DNA from: Hymenobacter plasmatis | GTDB lineage: Bacteria; Bacteroidota; Bacteroidia; Cytophagales; Hymenobacteraceae | Direction of reading: 5' to 3' | Length of the DNA: 64,000 nt | Assembly (NCBI RefSeq): GCF_020711255.1 | Contig: NZ_JAJFAW010000006.1 | Span: 62,001 to 126,000, forward strand | Shown here: piece by piece, positions 17,832-26,004 of the stretch | How the letters are laid out: each line of letters starts with the position of its first letter | How positions within the stretch are numbered: the first letter of the stretch is position 1 | The notes under the pieces: model-generated | What the model was told of the DNA's origin: nothing | Database searches by the model: none | The model's input: the letters and a program-made list of their open reading frames with translations, nothing else | Translations under genes and position numbers: made by a program

Positions 17832-18155
17832 CTACTCGGTCTTAGCTTCTACTTTTTTGGTGGTTTTCTTCACGGCACCGCTCGTCTTTTGAGCGCCGCG
17901 CTTTACTGCGTGGCCGGTTTTCTGGGCGCCGCGCTTCAGGACGTGGCCGGTTTTGTGGGCCACATTGCCAGCAGCATCCTTGGTATTATCGATGGCTGCA
18001 CCAACGTTGGTTTTGCCGGTCTTTACTACAACTTTTTCAGTGCCATTGTCCCGCACCTTTACTTCGGTCTTGGGGTTGGCGGGAGTCACGTCTTGGGCGT
18101 TGGCAGCAGTGGTAGCAAGGGCCAAGCCGGCGAGCAACATGAGGGTCTTTTTCAT
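17832..18155 (-). CDS. Secreted basic repeat protein, unknown function
   Basis: 107 residues. A clean signal peptide (MKKTLMLLAGLALATTAANA) is followed by a Lys/Thr/Gly-rich mature part with near-tandem repeats (KTGHVLKRGAQ, KTGHAVKRGAQ, KTSGAVKK). The mature region is strongly basic and probably unstructured or amphipathic, recalling YtxH/CsbD-like stress proteins in composition only. ATG at 18155 starts the signal peptide; the frame to 18200 is less likely. Flanked by terminators and queA, so probably monocistronic. Confidence 0.75.
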   Translation of the reverse strand: MKKTLMLLAGLALATTAANAQDVTPANPKTEVKVRDNGTEKVVVKTGKTNVGAAIDNTKDAAGNVAHKTGHVLKRGAQKTGHAVKRGAQKTSGAVKKTTKKVEAKTE

Positions 18156-18237
18156 AGGAAGGGCTTTTTTTAAGGTAAAGTCGGGGATTGTACGCAGCAC
18201 CGGAGCATATGTTTTCAGCCCTGGTCCATTGTACTAT

Positions 18238-19500
18238 TTATTTGCCCTCCATTACCGTGCCAGGTAGCAGCAGCGAGCTGTCGCCGTAGCTCAGAAACCG
18301 GTAGCCATGGCTCAACGCGTGCTCGTAGACGTCGCGCCAGCCGGGCCCCAGCAAGGCGGCCACCAATAGCAGGAGCGTGCTCTCCGGCTGGTGAAAATTC
18401 GTAATAAGCCCATCGACCAGGCGGAACTGATAACCCGGCGCAATAAGCAGCCGGGTAGAGGCCTGCAGGGTATCGGCGCCGGTTGCCTCGAGGTAGCGAA
18501 GCAGTGCCTCAAGCGCCATTTCGGGGCTGGTGCCGGCGGCCGCTTGTGCCATATCGTAGGGCTGCCATTGCGTTACGGCAAGCTCCTTTTCGTCTGCCTG
18601 GGGTGCCTGCAGCAAGCCCACGCCCAGCCAGTACAGGCTTTCGAGGGTGCGCAGGCTGGTGGTGCCCACGGCCAACACCGGGCGGGGCCGGTGGGCCAGC
18701 AGCTGCCGCAGCAACGCAGCCGTGACCAAAATCGGCTCGGTGTGCATGGGGTGGTCGGCCATGTGGTCGGCCTTCACCGGCTGGAATGTGCCGGCCCCTA
18801 TGTGCAGCGTCACGTGGCCGGTTTCGAAGCCCTTATCGCGCAGTTCGGCTAGCAGCTCGGGGGTGAAGTGCAGCCCGGCGGTGGGAGCCGCCACGGCGCC
18901 CTCGGCAGCCGCGTACACCGTTTGGTAGCGAATGGCATCGGCCGGGGTATCGGTGCGGCCGAGGTAGGGGGGCAGGGGCAAGTGGCCGCCCGCCCGCAAC
19001 ACTTCGGCAAAGGGCAGGCTGCCGGGCTCCCAGCGAAAATCTATCAGCGCCGTACCGCCTTCCTGGGCCTGGCGCTCGGCCCAAAGCGTGGCGGTCTGGC
19101 CGTCGGCGGTTTCAAATTCCAGGGTCACGGGGCCTTCCTTCCAGCGGCGGCCGTTGCCCACTAGGCAGCGCCAAGTGCAGTGGCCGGTTTGCTGCAGGGC
19201 TAGCTCCAAGCTGCGGTGCGGGGCCACGGGCTCGAGGCAAAACAGCTCAACTTGTCCCCCGGTGGGCCGCCGGGCCAGCAGCCGTGCCCGCACTACGCGG
19301 GTATCGTTGAATATTAACAACGAACCGGCTGGCAGCTCATGGGGCAGGTCGCGAAAGTGCTTGTCAGAAAGCTGGCCGTGGCGGCTGACCAGCAGCCGGC
19401 TGGCGGCGCGGTCGGCCAGGGGCTCGGCGGCAATGCGGTCTGCCGGCAGCGGGTAGGTGAAATCGTGAATGGAAAGGTCGCGTGGGTGGGGGTTGGTCAT
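18238..19500 (-). CDS. queA: QueA-family tRNA ribosyltransferase-isomerase
   Basis: 420 residues. QueA transfers the ribosyl part of S-adenosylmethionine to preQ1 in tRNA, making epoxyqueuosine. Family motifs are present: FTYPLPADRIAAEPL, FNDTRVVRARL, a glycine-rich AAPTAGLHFTPELLAEL, the THVTLHIGAGTF-like segment (GHVTLHIGAGTFQPV) and TNFHQPESTLLLLVAALLG. It is about 70 residues longer than E. coli QueA because the middle is expanded. Bacteroidota often carry two QueA paralogues, and this could be the longer one of less certain function. ATG at 19500 was preferred to the GTG at 19506. Confidence 0.85.
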   Translation of the reverse strand: MTNPHPRDLSIHDFTYPLPADRIAAEPLADRAASRLLVSRHGQLSDKHFRDLPHELPAGSLLIFNDTRVVRARLLARRPTGGQVELFCLEPVAPHRSLELALQQTGHCTWRCLVGNGRRWKEGPVTLEFETADGQTATLWAERQAQEGGTALIDFRWEPGSLPFAEVLRAGGHLPLPPYLGRTDTPADAIRYQTVYAAAEGAVAAPTAGLHFTPELLAELRDKGFETGHVTLHIGAGTFQPVKADHMADHPMHTEPILVTAALLRQLLAHRPRPVLAVGTTSLRTLESLYWLGVGLLQAPQADEKELAVTQWQPYDMAQAAAGTSPEMALEALLRYLEATGADTLQASTRLLIAPGYQFRLVDGLITNFHQPESTLLLLVAALLGPGWRDVYEHALSHGYRFLSYGDSSLLLPGTVMEGK

Positions 19501-19534
19501 GGCCACAAAGGTCGCGCAGGCCGGCTAAAGGCGC

Positions 19535-20338
19535 CTAATTTGCCCGACGGAACAACAGCAAATGCTGCTGCGGCAGGCTCTCTACGGTTTCCACAAACTC
19601 GAGGCCCACGGCGGCCATTTCCTTGCGGGCCTGCTCCACGCTCATCTTATGGATGCGCTTGATGGGCACGTTCACGTCCTCGGCCCGGTACTCAACCAAC
19701 GCCAGCCGGCCCGTAACCGGGCGCAGCGCGCGCCGAATAGCCCGGCCCATCTCGCGCGGGTGGTCAAACTCGTGGTAGGCATCCACGATGAGCACCAGGT
19801 CCACGCTGTCGGCCGGCAGGGCCGGGTTGGTGGTGGTGCCCAGCACGGGGCGCACGTTGGGCACGTTGAGCTTGCGCTTGCTGGCCTGCAGGGAGGCTAT
19901 CATTTCCGGCTGGATGTCGACGGCCAAGACCCGGCCCTTGGGTACCTTTTTGGCTAGCTGAAACGAGAAAAAGCCCGTGCCGGCCCCAATATCGGCCACC
20001 ACGTCGGTGGGTTTTAGCTTCAGTTCCCGTATCAGGATGTCGGTGCCTTCTTCCTGGCGGCGGCCGCTGCGCTCCAGCCAATCGGCGCCCTCGTGGCCCA
20101 TTACGTGGGCTATCTGGCGGCCCATGTAGTACGTGCCGATGCCGTTGGGGTCGCGCGGGGAAGCCACCTCGTAGCCGGTGGTATCGGCTAGCACAGCCGC
20201 TTGCATGCGCTTTTCAGCAGCGAGCGAGGGCCGCGTTTCGGCGGGAATTTGCGTGCAGCCCCATACCAGCAAGCCAAGGCTGCTGCTTACGCCAACTACA
20301 CTCAAAGTCCGATGCCAGACTGGGAAATAGAACTTCAT
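19535..20338 (-). CDS. Class I SAM methyltransferase with N-terminal export signal
   Basis: 267 residues. The Rossmann methyltransferase core is clear: motif I VADIGAGTGFFSFQLA, motif II VLAVDIQPEMI, and the acidic motif DLVLIVDAYHEFDHP. Ahead of it are a basic stretch, a hydrophobic segment and a lipobox-like LVWGC, which together look like a lipoprotein signal. An exported SAM-dependent methyltransferase is hard to explain because SAM is cytoplasmic. It may instead be membrane-anchored and face inward. ATG at 20338 begins the signal-like segment; an ATG at 20359 is also possible. Confidence 0.8.
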   Translation of the reverse strand: MKFYFPVWHRTLSVVGVSSSLGLLVWGCTQIPAETRPSLAAEKRMQAAVLADTTGYEVASPRDPNGIGTYYMGRQIAHVMGHEGADWLERSGRRQEEGTDILIRELKLKPTDVVADIGAGTGFFSFQLAKKVPKGRVLAVDIQPEMIASLQASKRKLNVPNVRPVLGTTTNPALPADSVDLVLIVDAYHEFDHPREMGRAIRRALRPVTGRLALVEYRAEDVNVPIKRIHKMSVEQARKEMAAVGLEFVETVESLPQQHLLLFRRAN

Positions 20339-20473
20339 ACAATCCGCAAGTAAGCACATTCGGGGTAGTCAACAGCTACATGAGCCAGAGCGTTCAGCCC
20401 AAGTTTATTCCGTCGGCTGCCGGGGCGGCTCGTTGCTTAAAATCAATACCTGATTTCTGAAATAAGAAAATAG

Positions 20474-20502
20474 CTGGGGAGTACCACCTGCATGTACTTT
20501 TG
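20474..20502 (+). promoter_or_regulatory. Bacteroidota-type promoter for the lipoprotein gene
   Basis: The -7 element TACTTTTG (20495-20502) fits TAnnTTTG. The upstream element is weak (CTGG at 20474). The predicted start leaves a leader of about 35 bases before ATG 20545 and excludes the longer frame starting at 20500. Confidence 0.45.
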
Positions 20503-20544
20503 ACCGTAGAACGAGCATTTCCTCTTTCTCTTACCCTCATACCC

Positions 20545-21147
20545 ATGAAAAACACTTTTCCTCCCTTCGCCAAACTTATTGCCGTAGCTGCCTGCGCCCT
20601 GACCCTGGGTAGCTGCAGCCGTGCCGAATACGCCATGCTGCCCAAAGGTGGCTCGTACCACGGCGTAAACCGCACCGCTACGCCAGTACCCGCCCAGCCA
20701 GAAGCAACCGCCGCCGTAATGCCCGCCGCCACGCCCGAAGCAGTAGCTACGGAAACGGTAGCTGCCGCACCAGCCACCGCCCCAGCGCCTGCTGCCAAGC
20801 CCGAAGCAGCCGCCAAGAAAGTAGCCGCTGCCCCAGCTGCTGCAGTAGCTGCCCAAACCAATCAGGCCGTGGCTACCACTGCTCCCAAGCTCAACGCTAT
20901 GCAGCGTTTCGCTTTGAATAAAGTGACCCGCAAGGTGGATAAGCTCATGCAGAAGTCGACCACAATGCGCCAGCACGACAACACGGCTTCTACTACCAAG
21001 ACCAGCGCCATCAGCGGTAACCTCCGCACCGGCATTATTCTGGTGCTGATTGGTCTGATTGTCGGCATCTTTAGCCCTCTGATTGGTACCATCATTGCCC
21101 TCATAGGTGTGATATTCCTTGTCCTCTGGCTGCTGGACAACTTGTAG
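20545..21147 (+). CDS. Ala/Pro-rich lipoprotein with C-terminal membrane hairpin
   Basis: 200 residues. The signal ends in lipobox LGSC (Cys about 24). A long Ala/Pro/Thr/Val-rich linker (about 45-115) leads to a basic helical segment and then a hydrophobic hairpin (about 155-198, LVLIGLIVGIFSPLIGTIIALIGVIFLVLWLL) at the C-terminus. The combination of a lipid anchor and terminal transmembrane helices suggests a link between two membranes or an unusual inner-membrane protein. No function can be assigned. ATG 20545 was chosen from the signal peptide and the promoter. Confidence 0.8.
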   Translation: MKNTFPPFAKLIAVAACALTLGSCSRAEYAMLPKGGSYHGVNRTATPVPAQPEATAAVMPAATPEAVATETVAAAPATAPAPAAKPEAAAKKVAAAPAAAVAAQTNQAVATTAPKLNAMQRFALNKVTRKVDKLMQKSTTMRQHDNTASTTKTSAISGNLRTGIILVLIGLIVGIFSPLIGTIIALIGVIFLVLWLLDNL

Positions 21148-21155
21148 GCCCAACA

Positions 21156-21218
21156 TTTTAGCTCAACGCAAAAGGCCCCGACTACTCGTGTAGTCGGGGC
21201 TTTTGCGTTGAGCTAAAA
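21156..21218. terminator. Long bidirectional terminator, lipoprotein / priA
   Basis: Arms of 30 and 29 bases (21156-21185, 21190-21218) pair perfectly except for one bulged C, with a TCGT loop. The core GGCCCCGACTAC is flanked by A/T-rich stretches. It lies between convergent genes. Confidence 0.92.
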
Positions 21219-21224
21219 CGGAGT

Positions 21225-23825
21225 TTACATAGGGTCGACGTCGGCCACCAAGCGGGCTTGCTTGAACTCTTTCTGGTCCTTCACTACGTCCATGGCCGCG
21301 CAAATCTGCTCTTTGGCCCATTTCAGGGCGGTGTGGGCACGGTCGAGCTTGATGGTGATTTCCTGCAGGTAGAAATTGCGAATGCGGAAGATGTACGGCG
21401 CCTCGGGCCCCAGCACGGCGGCGCGGCCCAGGCGGTCTACCAGCTCCTGCGTGAGCAAAATGGCCGCCTGCTCCCCCAGGCCCTGCTCAACGTGCTTCAC
21501 CGTCATCTTAATGACGCGCATGAAGGGCGGGTAGCCGTGCTCGTGGCGCTGCACGATTTCATAGTTGTAAAACTCCACGTAATCGTTGCGAATCACCTTG
21601 TCGAAAATCACCTGCGTGGGGTCGGAGGTCTGGATGAGCACCTTGCCTTTCTTGCCCTTGCGCCCGGCCCGGCCGCTCACCTGCACAAACATCTGGTAGG
21701 CCCGCTCGTGAGCCCGGAAGTCGGGGTAATGGATGATGCTGTCGGCGTTGATGATGCCCACCAGGCTCACGTTGGCAAAGTCGAGGCCTTTGGTTACCAT
21801 CTGGGTGCCCACCAGCACGTTGGTGGCCTGCTTCTCGAAGTCAGCGATGATTTGCTGGTAGCTGTTTTTGGCGCGGGTGGTGTCCAGGTCCATGCGCTGA
21901 ATGCTGGCCTGGGGCAGCATGATTTTCAGGTCGTCCTCAATCTTCTCGGTGCCGAAGCCCTGGGTTTTCACGGCGCGGGAGCCGCAGGCGGGGCACTGCG
22001 TCACCATGGAGTCGTGGTAGCCGCAGTAGTGGCAGCGCAGCTCATGGCTGTGCTTGTGGTAGCTCAGGCTCACGGCGCAGTTGGTGCATTTGGGTATCCA
22101 GCCGCAGTCCTGGCAGGCCACCACGGGCGCATAGCCGCGCCTGTTCTGGAACAGAATCACCTGCTCTTGCCGGCCCAGGGTGCGCTCTACTTCGCCCAGC
22201 AGCTCGGCCGTGAAGTGGTTGTGCATGGTCTTTTTCTCGCGGGCCTTGCGGGTATCTACCAGCTCAATATCGGGCATGCCGGCCTCGCCAAAGCGCTTGG
22301 TGAGCGACACCAGCCCGTAGCGGCCTTGCTTGGCCTGGTAGTAAGTCTCCACGGCCGGCGTGGCCGAGCCCAGCAAGGTCTTGGCACCCTGGAAGTGGGC
22401 CATCATGAGGGCAACTTCGCGGGCGTTGTAGCGCGGGGCAGGCTCGTACTGCTTGTAAGAGGACTCGTGCTCCTCGTCCACAATGATGAGCGCGAGGTTG
22501 TCGAACGGCAGAAACACCGCCGAGCGCACGCCTACCACCACCTGGAAGCGGCCGGAGAGCACACCGTTCCACACTTCCACCCGCTCGTTATCGGAGAACT
22601 TGGAGTGGTACACGCCCAATCTTGAGCCAAACACGCGCAGTAGCCGGCCTACAATCTGGGCCGTGAGGGCAATTTCGGGCAGCAGGTACAGCACCTGCCC
22701 GCCGCCCTCAAGCGCCTTGCGGATGAGGTCGATGTAAATCTCGGTTTTGCCGGCGCCGGTCACGCCGTGGAGGAGCGTAATTTCCTTCTCGCCGAAGTGG
22801 GCCATTATTTCATCCCGCGCCGTGGTTTGGGCCTCGGTCAGGGTGAAGTGGAGCTGGGCCGTGGGCTCATCCTCCAGCGGAAAGCGCGACACAATGACGT
22901 CGAACTGCTCCAGCACACCGTTTTTGATGAGCGTGTTCACTGCCGAAGCCGAAAGGTGCGGGCTGCTGGTGAGCGCCGCTTTTTCGATGCCGTTCTGGTT
23001 AGAATGCTCGTTCTGGTACACCGGCACCCGCTGCAGGTACTTCATCAGCACATCGAGCTGCTTGGGCTTGCTGGACAGGCTATTGAACAGCTGCTCAATG
23101 GAAGCCTCCGAGACAAAATGGTGCGCTAGGCGCACTTTCTTCACCACTTTGGGCGCGTACTTGTCGGCGGTATGCTCAAAGAGGAAGATAACGTCCTTGT
23201 GCATCAGGGACTTTATCACCTTATGAAAGGAGGTGATGCCCAGCAGGTCGCCGACTTCGGTAAAGGTCAGGGCCTTGCCTTCTTCGGTGCTGCCCAGCGC
23301 GTCCACAATCAGCTCTTCCTGTGGAGTAAGCGGGTACTCGTTTTCCTCCCGCGAAAAGGCCGGGTGGAGCTGAATGCGCGACTCGGAGCTGAGCTTGAGC
23401 GCTGAGGGCAGGGCCGCGTTTATCACCTCGCCGATGGTGCACATGTAGTAGTCGGCCATCCAGCGGAAAAGCTTGAGTTGGGGCTGGGTCACCACGGGAG
23501 CATCGTCGATGAATTCGAGGATGTACTTGGCCTGGTAGTTGGCCGGCGGGGTTTCGTGCACGGCCGCCACGATGCAGCTGAGCGTCTTTTTGGCCCCAAA
23601 CTGCACAATCACCCGCCCCCCAATCACCACGTTGTCGTTGAGCTCAAACGGCACCCGGTAGGTGTAGAGCCGGGGCAGCGGCAAGGGCAGAATAACGTCG
23701 GCAAATAGCGTAACCCGGTCGGCTGCGGGGGCAGCGGCAGGGGAAATAAAATCGAGAGCGAGACTCAAAACAGCAATAGGGTAGGGGCGGATAGTAAAGA
23801 TAGCACGACGGTAGCGCCGGCCCAT
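21225..23825 (-). CDS. priA: Primosomal protein N', replication restart helicase PriA
   Basis: 866-residue PriA, a 3'-5' superfamily 2 helicase that reloads DnaB at stalled forks. The N-terminal DNA-binding part begins ADVILPLPLPRLYTYRVP. Walker A GVTGAGKTEIY (K360), the DEEH box (IIVDEEHESSYK) and the paired zinc-knuckle cysteines (CQDCGWIPKCTNC, RCHYCGYH, CPACGS) are all present, followed by QMVTKGLDF and QVSGRAGRKGKKG. The ATG at 23825 adds about 35 unconserved residues; an internal TTG start is possible. It follows the DUF255 gene by 9 bases, so the two are likely cotranscribed. Confidence 0.95.
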   Translation of the reverse strand: MGRRYRRAIFTIRPYPIAVLSLALDFISPAAAPAADRVTLFADVILPLPLPRLYTYRVPFELNDNVVIGGRVIVQFGAKKTLSCIVAAVHETPPANYQAKYILEFIDDAPVVTQPQLKLFRWMADYYMCTIGEVINAALPSALKLSSESRIQLHPAFSREENEYPLTPQEELIVDALGSTEEGKALTFTEVGDLLGITSFHKVIKSLMHKDVIFLFEHTADKYAPKVVKKVRLAHHFVSEASIEQLFNSLSSKPKQLDVLMKYLQRVPVYQNEHSNQNGIEKAALTSSPHLSASAVNTLIKNGVLEQFDVIVSRFPLEDEPTAQLHFTLTEAQTTARDEIMAHFGEKEITLLHGVTGAGKTEIYIDLIRKALEGGGQVLYLLPEIALTAQIVGRLLRVFGSRLGVYHSKFSDNERVEVWNGVLSGRFQVVVGVRSAVFLPFDNLALIIVDEEHESSYKQYEPAPRYNAREVALMMAHFQGAKTLLGSATPAVETYYQAKQGRYGLVSLTKRFGEAGMPDIELVDTRKAREKKTMHNHFTAELLGEVERTLGRQEQVILFQNRRGYAPVVACQDCGWIPKCTNCAVSLSYHKHSHELRCHYCGYHDSMVTQCPACGSRAVKTQGFGTEKIEDDLKIMLPQASIQRMDLDTTRAKNSYQQIIADFEKQATNVLVGTQMVTKGLDFANVSLVGIINADSIIHYPDFRAHERAYQMFVQVSGRAGRKGKKGKVLIQTSDPTQVIFDKVIRNDYVEFYNYEIVQRHEHGYPPFMRVIKMTVKHVEQGLGEQAAILLTQELVDRLGRAAVLGPEAPYIFRIRNFYLQEITIKLDRAHTALKWAKEQICAAMDVVKDQKEFKQARLVADVDPM

Positions 23826-23834
23826 GCCCCAGCC

Positions 23835-25934
23835 CTACAAAGCAGCCAAGGCCTCGGCCACGCTATATAGCGGCGCCAAACAGGCCTGATTGCGGCAGAT
23901 GTGCACGGCCGTGCGGCCTTGCGGCGCGGGTTTCAGGAGCTTAAGCAGCGGCAGCTCCGAGCTTTTCTTGGTGCCGGCCAGCACGGTATCAAACAAAAAA
24001 CGCCGGCTAAGTTCTTGGCGAAAAATTTCGACCTTGGGCCCGATGATAGCCAGCTCGGCGCCGGGCCGCAGCAGCGCCGCGTACAGCGAGGCCCAGTTGG
24101 TGAGGTGCTGCGGCTCTTTCACGACCAAGTGCCGCACTTGGGCCAGCATATCGGCCGCCAGGTCGGTGTAGCGGGTGTTTTCCAGGTGGCGGCCCAGGCG
24201 GCGCAGGTTGTGCGCCATCACCGAGTTGGACGCGGGAATCACGTTGTCGAACAGCTCTTTCTTGCGAATAATAAGCGGCTCGGCGCTGCTGTCGGTGTAG
24301 AAAAACTGCGTTTCGGCCGGGTCAAAGAAGTTCTCGAGCACATACTCCGTAAGGGTCTCGGCCTCGCGCAGCCACGTTTCGGTGAAGGTTACCTCGTACA
24401 GGCTGATGTAGGCTTGAATGACCAGGGCATAATCTTCCAGGAACCCACTGATGCTGGCGCGGCCATTTTTGCAGGTCCGGTACAAGCGCGGCCCCTCCCG
24501 CAGATTGGCTTGAATGAAGCGGGCGTTGCGCTCGGCCACGACCAGGAACTCCGGCTCGGCAAAGGCTCGGTAGGCATCGGTGAGGCCCTGCAGCATGAGG
24601 GCATTCCAGCCGGTGAGGATTTTGTTGTCGAGGCCGGGGCGCACGCGGGTGGCACGCACGGCCATGATTTTCTGCTTCCAGCCAGCTACCAGCTCCGCCA
24701 CCACGGCCGTGGTCAGCTCATGAGCGGCCGCAAATGCCTCGTCGCTTTGGCGGCGGTGCAGGATGTTGCGCCCGTGTTCCCAGTTGCCCTGCGCCGTGCA
24801 GTTGTAGTAATCGGAAAACAGCGGCTCCTCGTCGCCGATAATTTCGCGCAATTCGTCCTTGGTGAACACGTAGAATTTGCCTTCTTCGCCTTCGCTGTCC
24901 GCGTCCAGCGACGAATAAAAGCCCCCATCGGCATTGGTCAGCTCCAGCCGCACAAATTCGATGGTATCGTACACTACTTCCCGGAATAGCTCCTCTTGTG
25001 TCACCTGGAAGGCTTCGCTGTAGAGGCTCACCAATTGGCCGTTGTCATAAAGCATTTTCTCGAAATGCGGCGCCAGCCATTCCGCATCCACCGAGTAGCG
25101 CGCAAACCCACCGTGGGCATGGTCGTAAATGCCGCCCCAAGCCATTTCCCGCAAGGTGAGCACCGTTTGGTCCAGCAACACCTTGCTGCCGCTGATGGCG
25201 TGGGCGCGCAACAAAAACCGCCAAATGCTGGGCATCGGAAACTTGGGCGCGCGGTTCATGCCGCCCCGCTCACGGTCAAACTTCACGCCCAGGTTGTAGT
25301 CCAGCAGCTTGAATTCCTCATCCGAAACCCCCGCCGGCCCCGTTTGCGGAGCCACACCAATGGCTTGCAGCGCGTCAAGATTATCAGCAGGCTTGCCGGC
25401 GCCCTGCTTTTGTGCGCCGTACTTCTGCAGCTCGCTGGTGCCTATCACCTCCATAAACCGCTCGGCCGACTGCTCCAGTTCGCTGCGGTGCTCGCCGGCG
25501 TAGGCTTGGCCGATATTCTCCAGCAGCTTCACCCAATTTCCCTTTGGAAAATACGTGCCGCCATAAAATGGCTTGGCATCGGCGGTCAGGAACACGTTGA
25601 GCGGCCAGCCGCCCTGCAGGCCCATGGCGTGCAGGGCATCCATGTAAATCTGGTCCACGTCGGGCCTTTCCTCCCGATCCACCTTGATGCACACGAAGTG
25701 CTGGTTCATCACCGCCGCCACGGCGTGGTTTTCAAACGATTCGCGCTCCATCACGTGGCACCAGTGGCAAGCGGCATACCCGATACTTACTAGAATCGGC
25801 TTTTGCTCAGCCTTGGCCCGGCTCAACGCCTCCGTGCCCCATGGATACCAGTCCACGGGGTTGTGGGCGTGCTGCTGCAGGTAGGGGCTGGTTTCCTCAG
25901 CGAGGCGGTTCGTGGGTTGTGAAGCGTGGGCCAT
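23835..25934 (-). CDS. Thioredoxin-domain DUF255 protein (YyaL/SSP411 family)
   Basis: 699 residues. The N-terminal thioredoxin-like DUF255 domain (about 1-170) has the hallmark [16 protein letters not shown] (C56, C59) and [13 protein letters not shown] motifs. The rest is an (alpha/alpha)6-barrel related to N-acyl-glucosamine epimerases, including [15 protein letters not shown] and [10 protein letters not shown]. The family is widespread from bacteria to mammals with no settled biochemical role; redox or sugar-isomerase activities have been suggested. It lies 9 bases upstream of priA on the same strand. Confidence 0.93.
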   Translation of the reverse strand: MAHASQPTNRLAEETSPYLQQHAHNPVDWYPWGTEALSRAKAEQKPILVSIGYAACHWCHVMERESFENHAVAAVMNQHFVCIKVDREERPDVDQIYMDALHAMGLQGGWPLNVFLTADAKPFYGGTYFPKGNWVKLLENIGQAYAGEHRSELEQSAERFMEVIGTSELQKYGAQKQGAGKPADNLDALQAIGVAPQTGPAGVSDEEFKLLDYNLGVKFDRERGGMNRAPKFPMPSIWRFLLRAHAISGSKVLLDQTVLTLREMAWGGIYDHAHGGFARYSVDAEWLAPHFEKMLYDNGQLVSLYSEAFQVTQEELFREVVYDTIEFVRLELTNADGGFYSSLDADSEGEEGKFYVFTKDELREIIGDEEPLFSDYYNCTAQGNWEHGRNILHRRQSDEAFAAAHELTTAVVAELVAGWKQKIMAVRATRVRPGLDNKILTGWNALMLQGLTDAYRAFAEPEFLVVAERNARFIQANLREGPRLYRTCKNGRASISGFLEDYALVIQAYISLYEVTFTETWLREAETLTEYVLENFFDPAETQFFYTDSSAEPLIIRKKELFDNVIPASNSVMAHNLRRLGRHLENTRYTDLAADMLAQVRHLVVKEPQHLTNWASLYAALLRPGAELAIIGPKVEIFRQELSRRFLFDTVLAGTKKSSELPLLKLLKPAPQGRTAVHICRNQACLAPLYSVAEALAAL

Positions 25935-25963
25935 GGCAGCAAGATAGGAAAGGTATTAAAACA

Positions 25964-25992
25964 CCAAACCCGGCTTCGAGGGCCGGGTTTGG
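25964..25992 (-). terminator. Terminator after the GSCFA gene
   Basis: An 11-bp perfect stem (CCAAACCCGGC with GCCGGGTTTGG) and a 7-base loop. On the minus strand it is followed by TGTTTTAA. It lies just after the stop of the GSCFA gene and before the start of the DUF255 gene. Confidence 0.8.
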
Positions 25993-26004
25993 TTTGAAAA
26001 ATGG

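Noticed and set aside
21258..22625. 455-codon open frame antisense to priA
   Set aside because: His/Ala/Leu/Val-rich translation without any motif; the opposite strand holds complete PriA helicase and zinc motifs.
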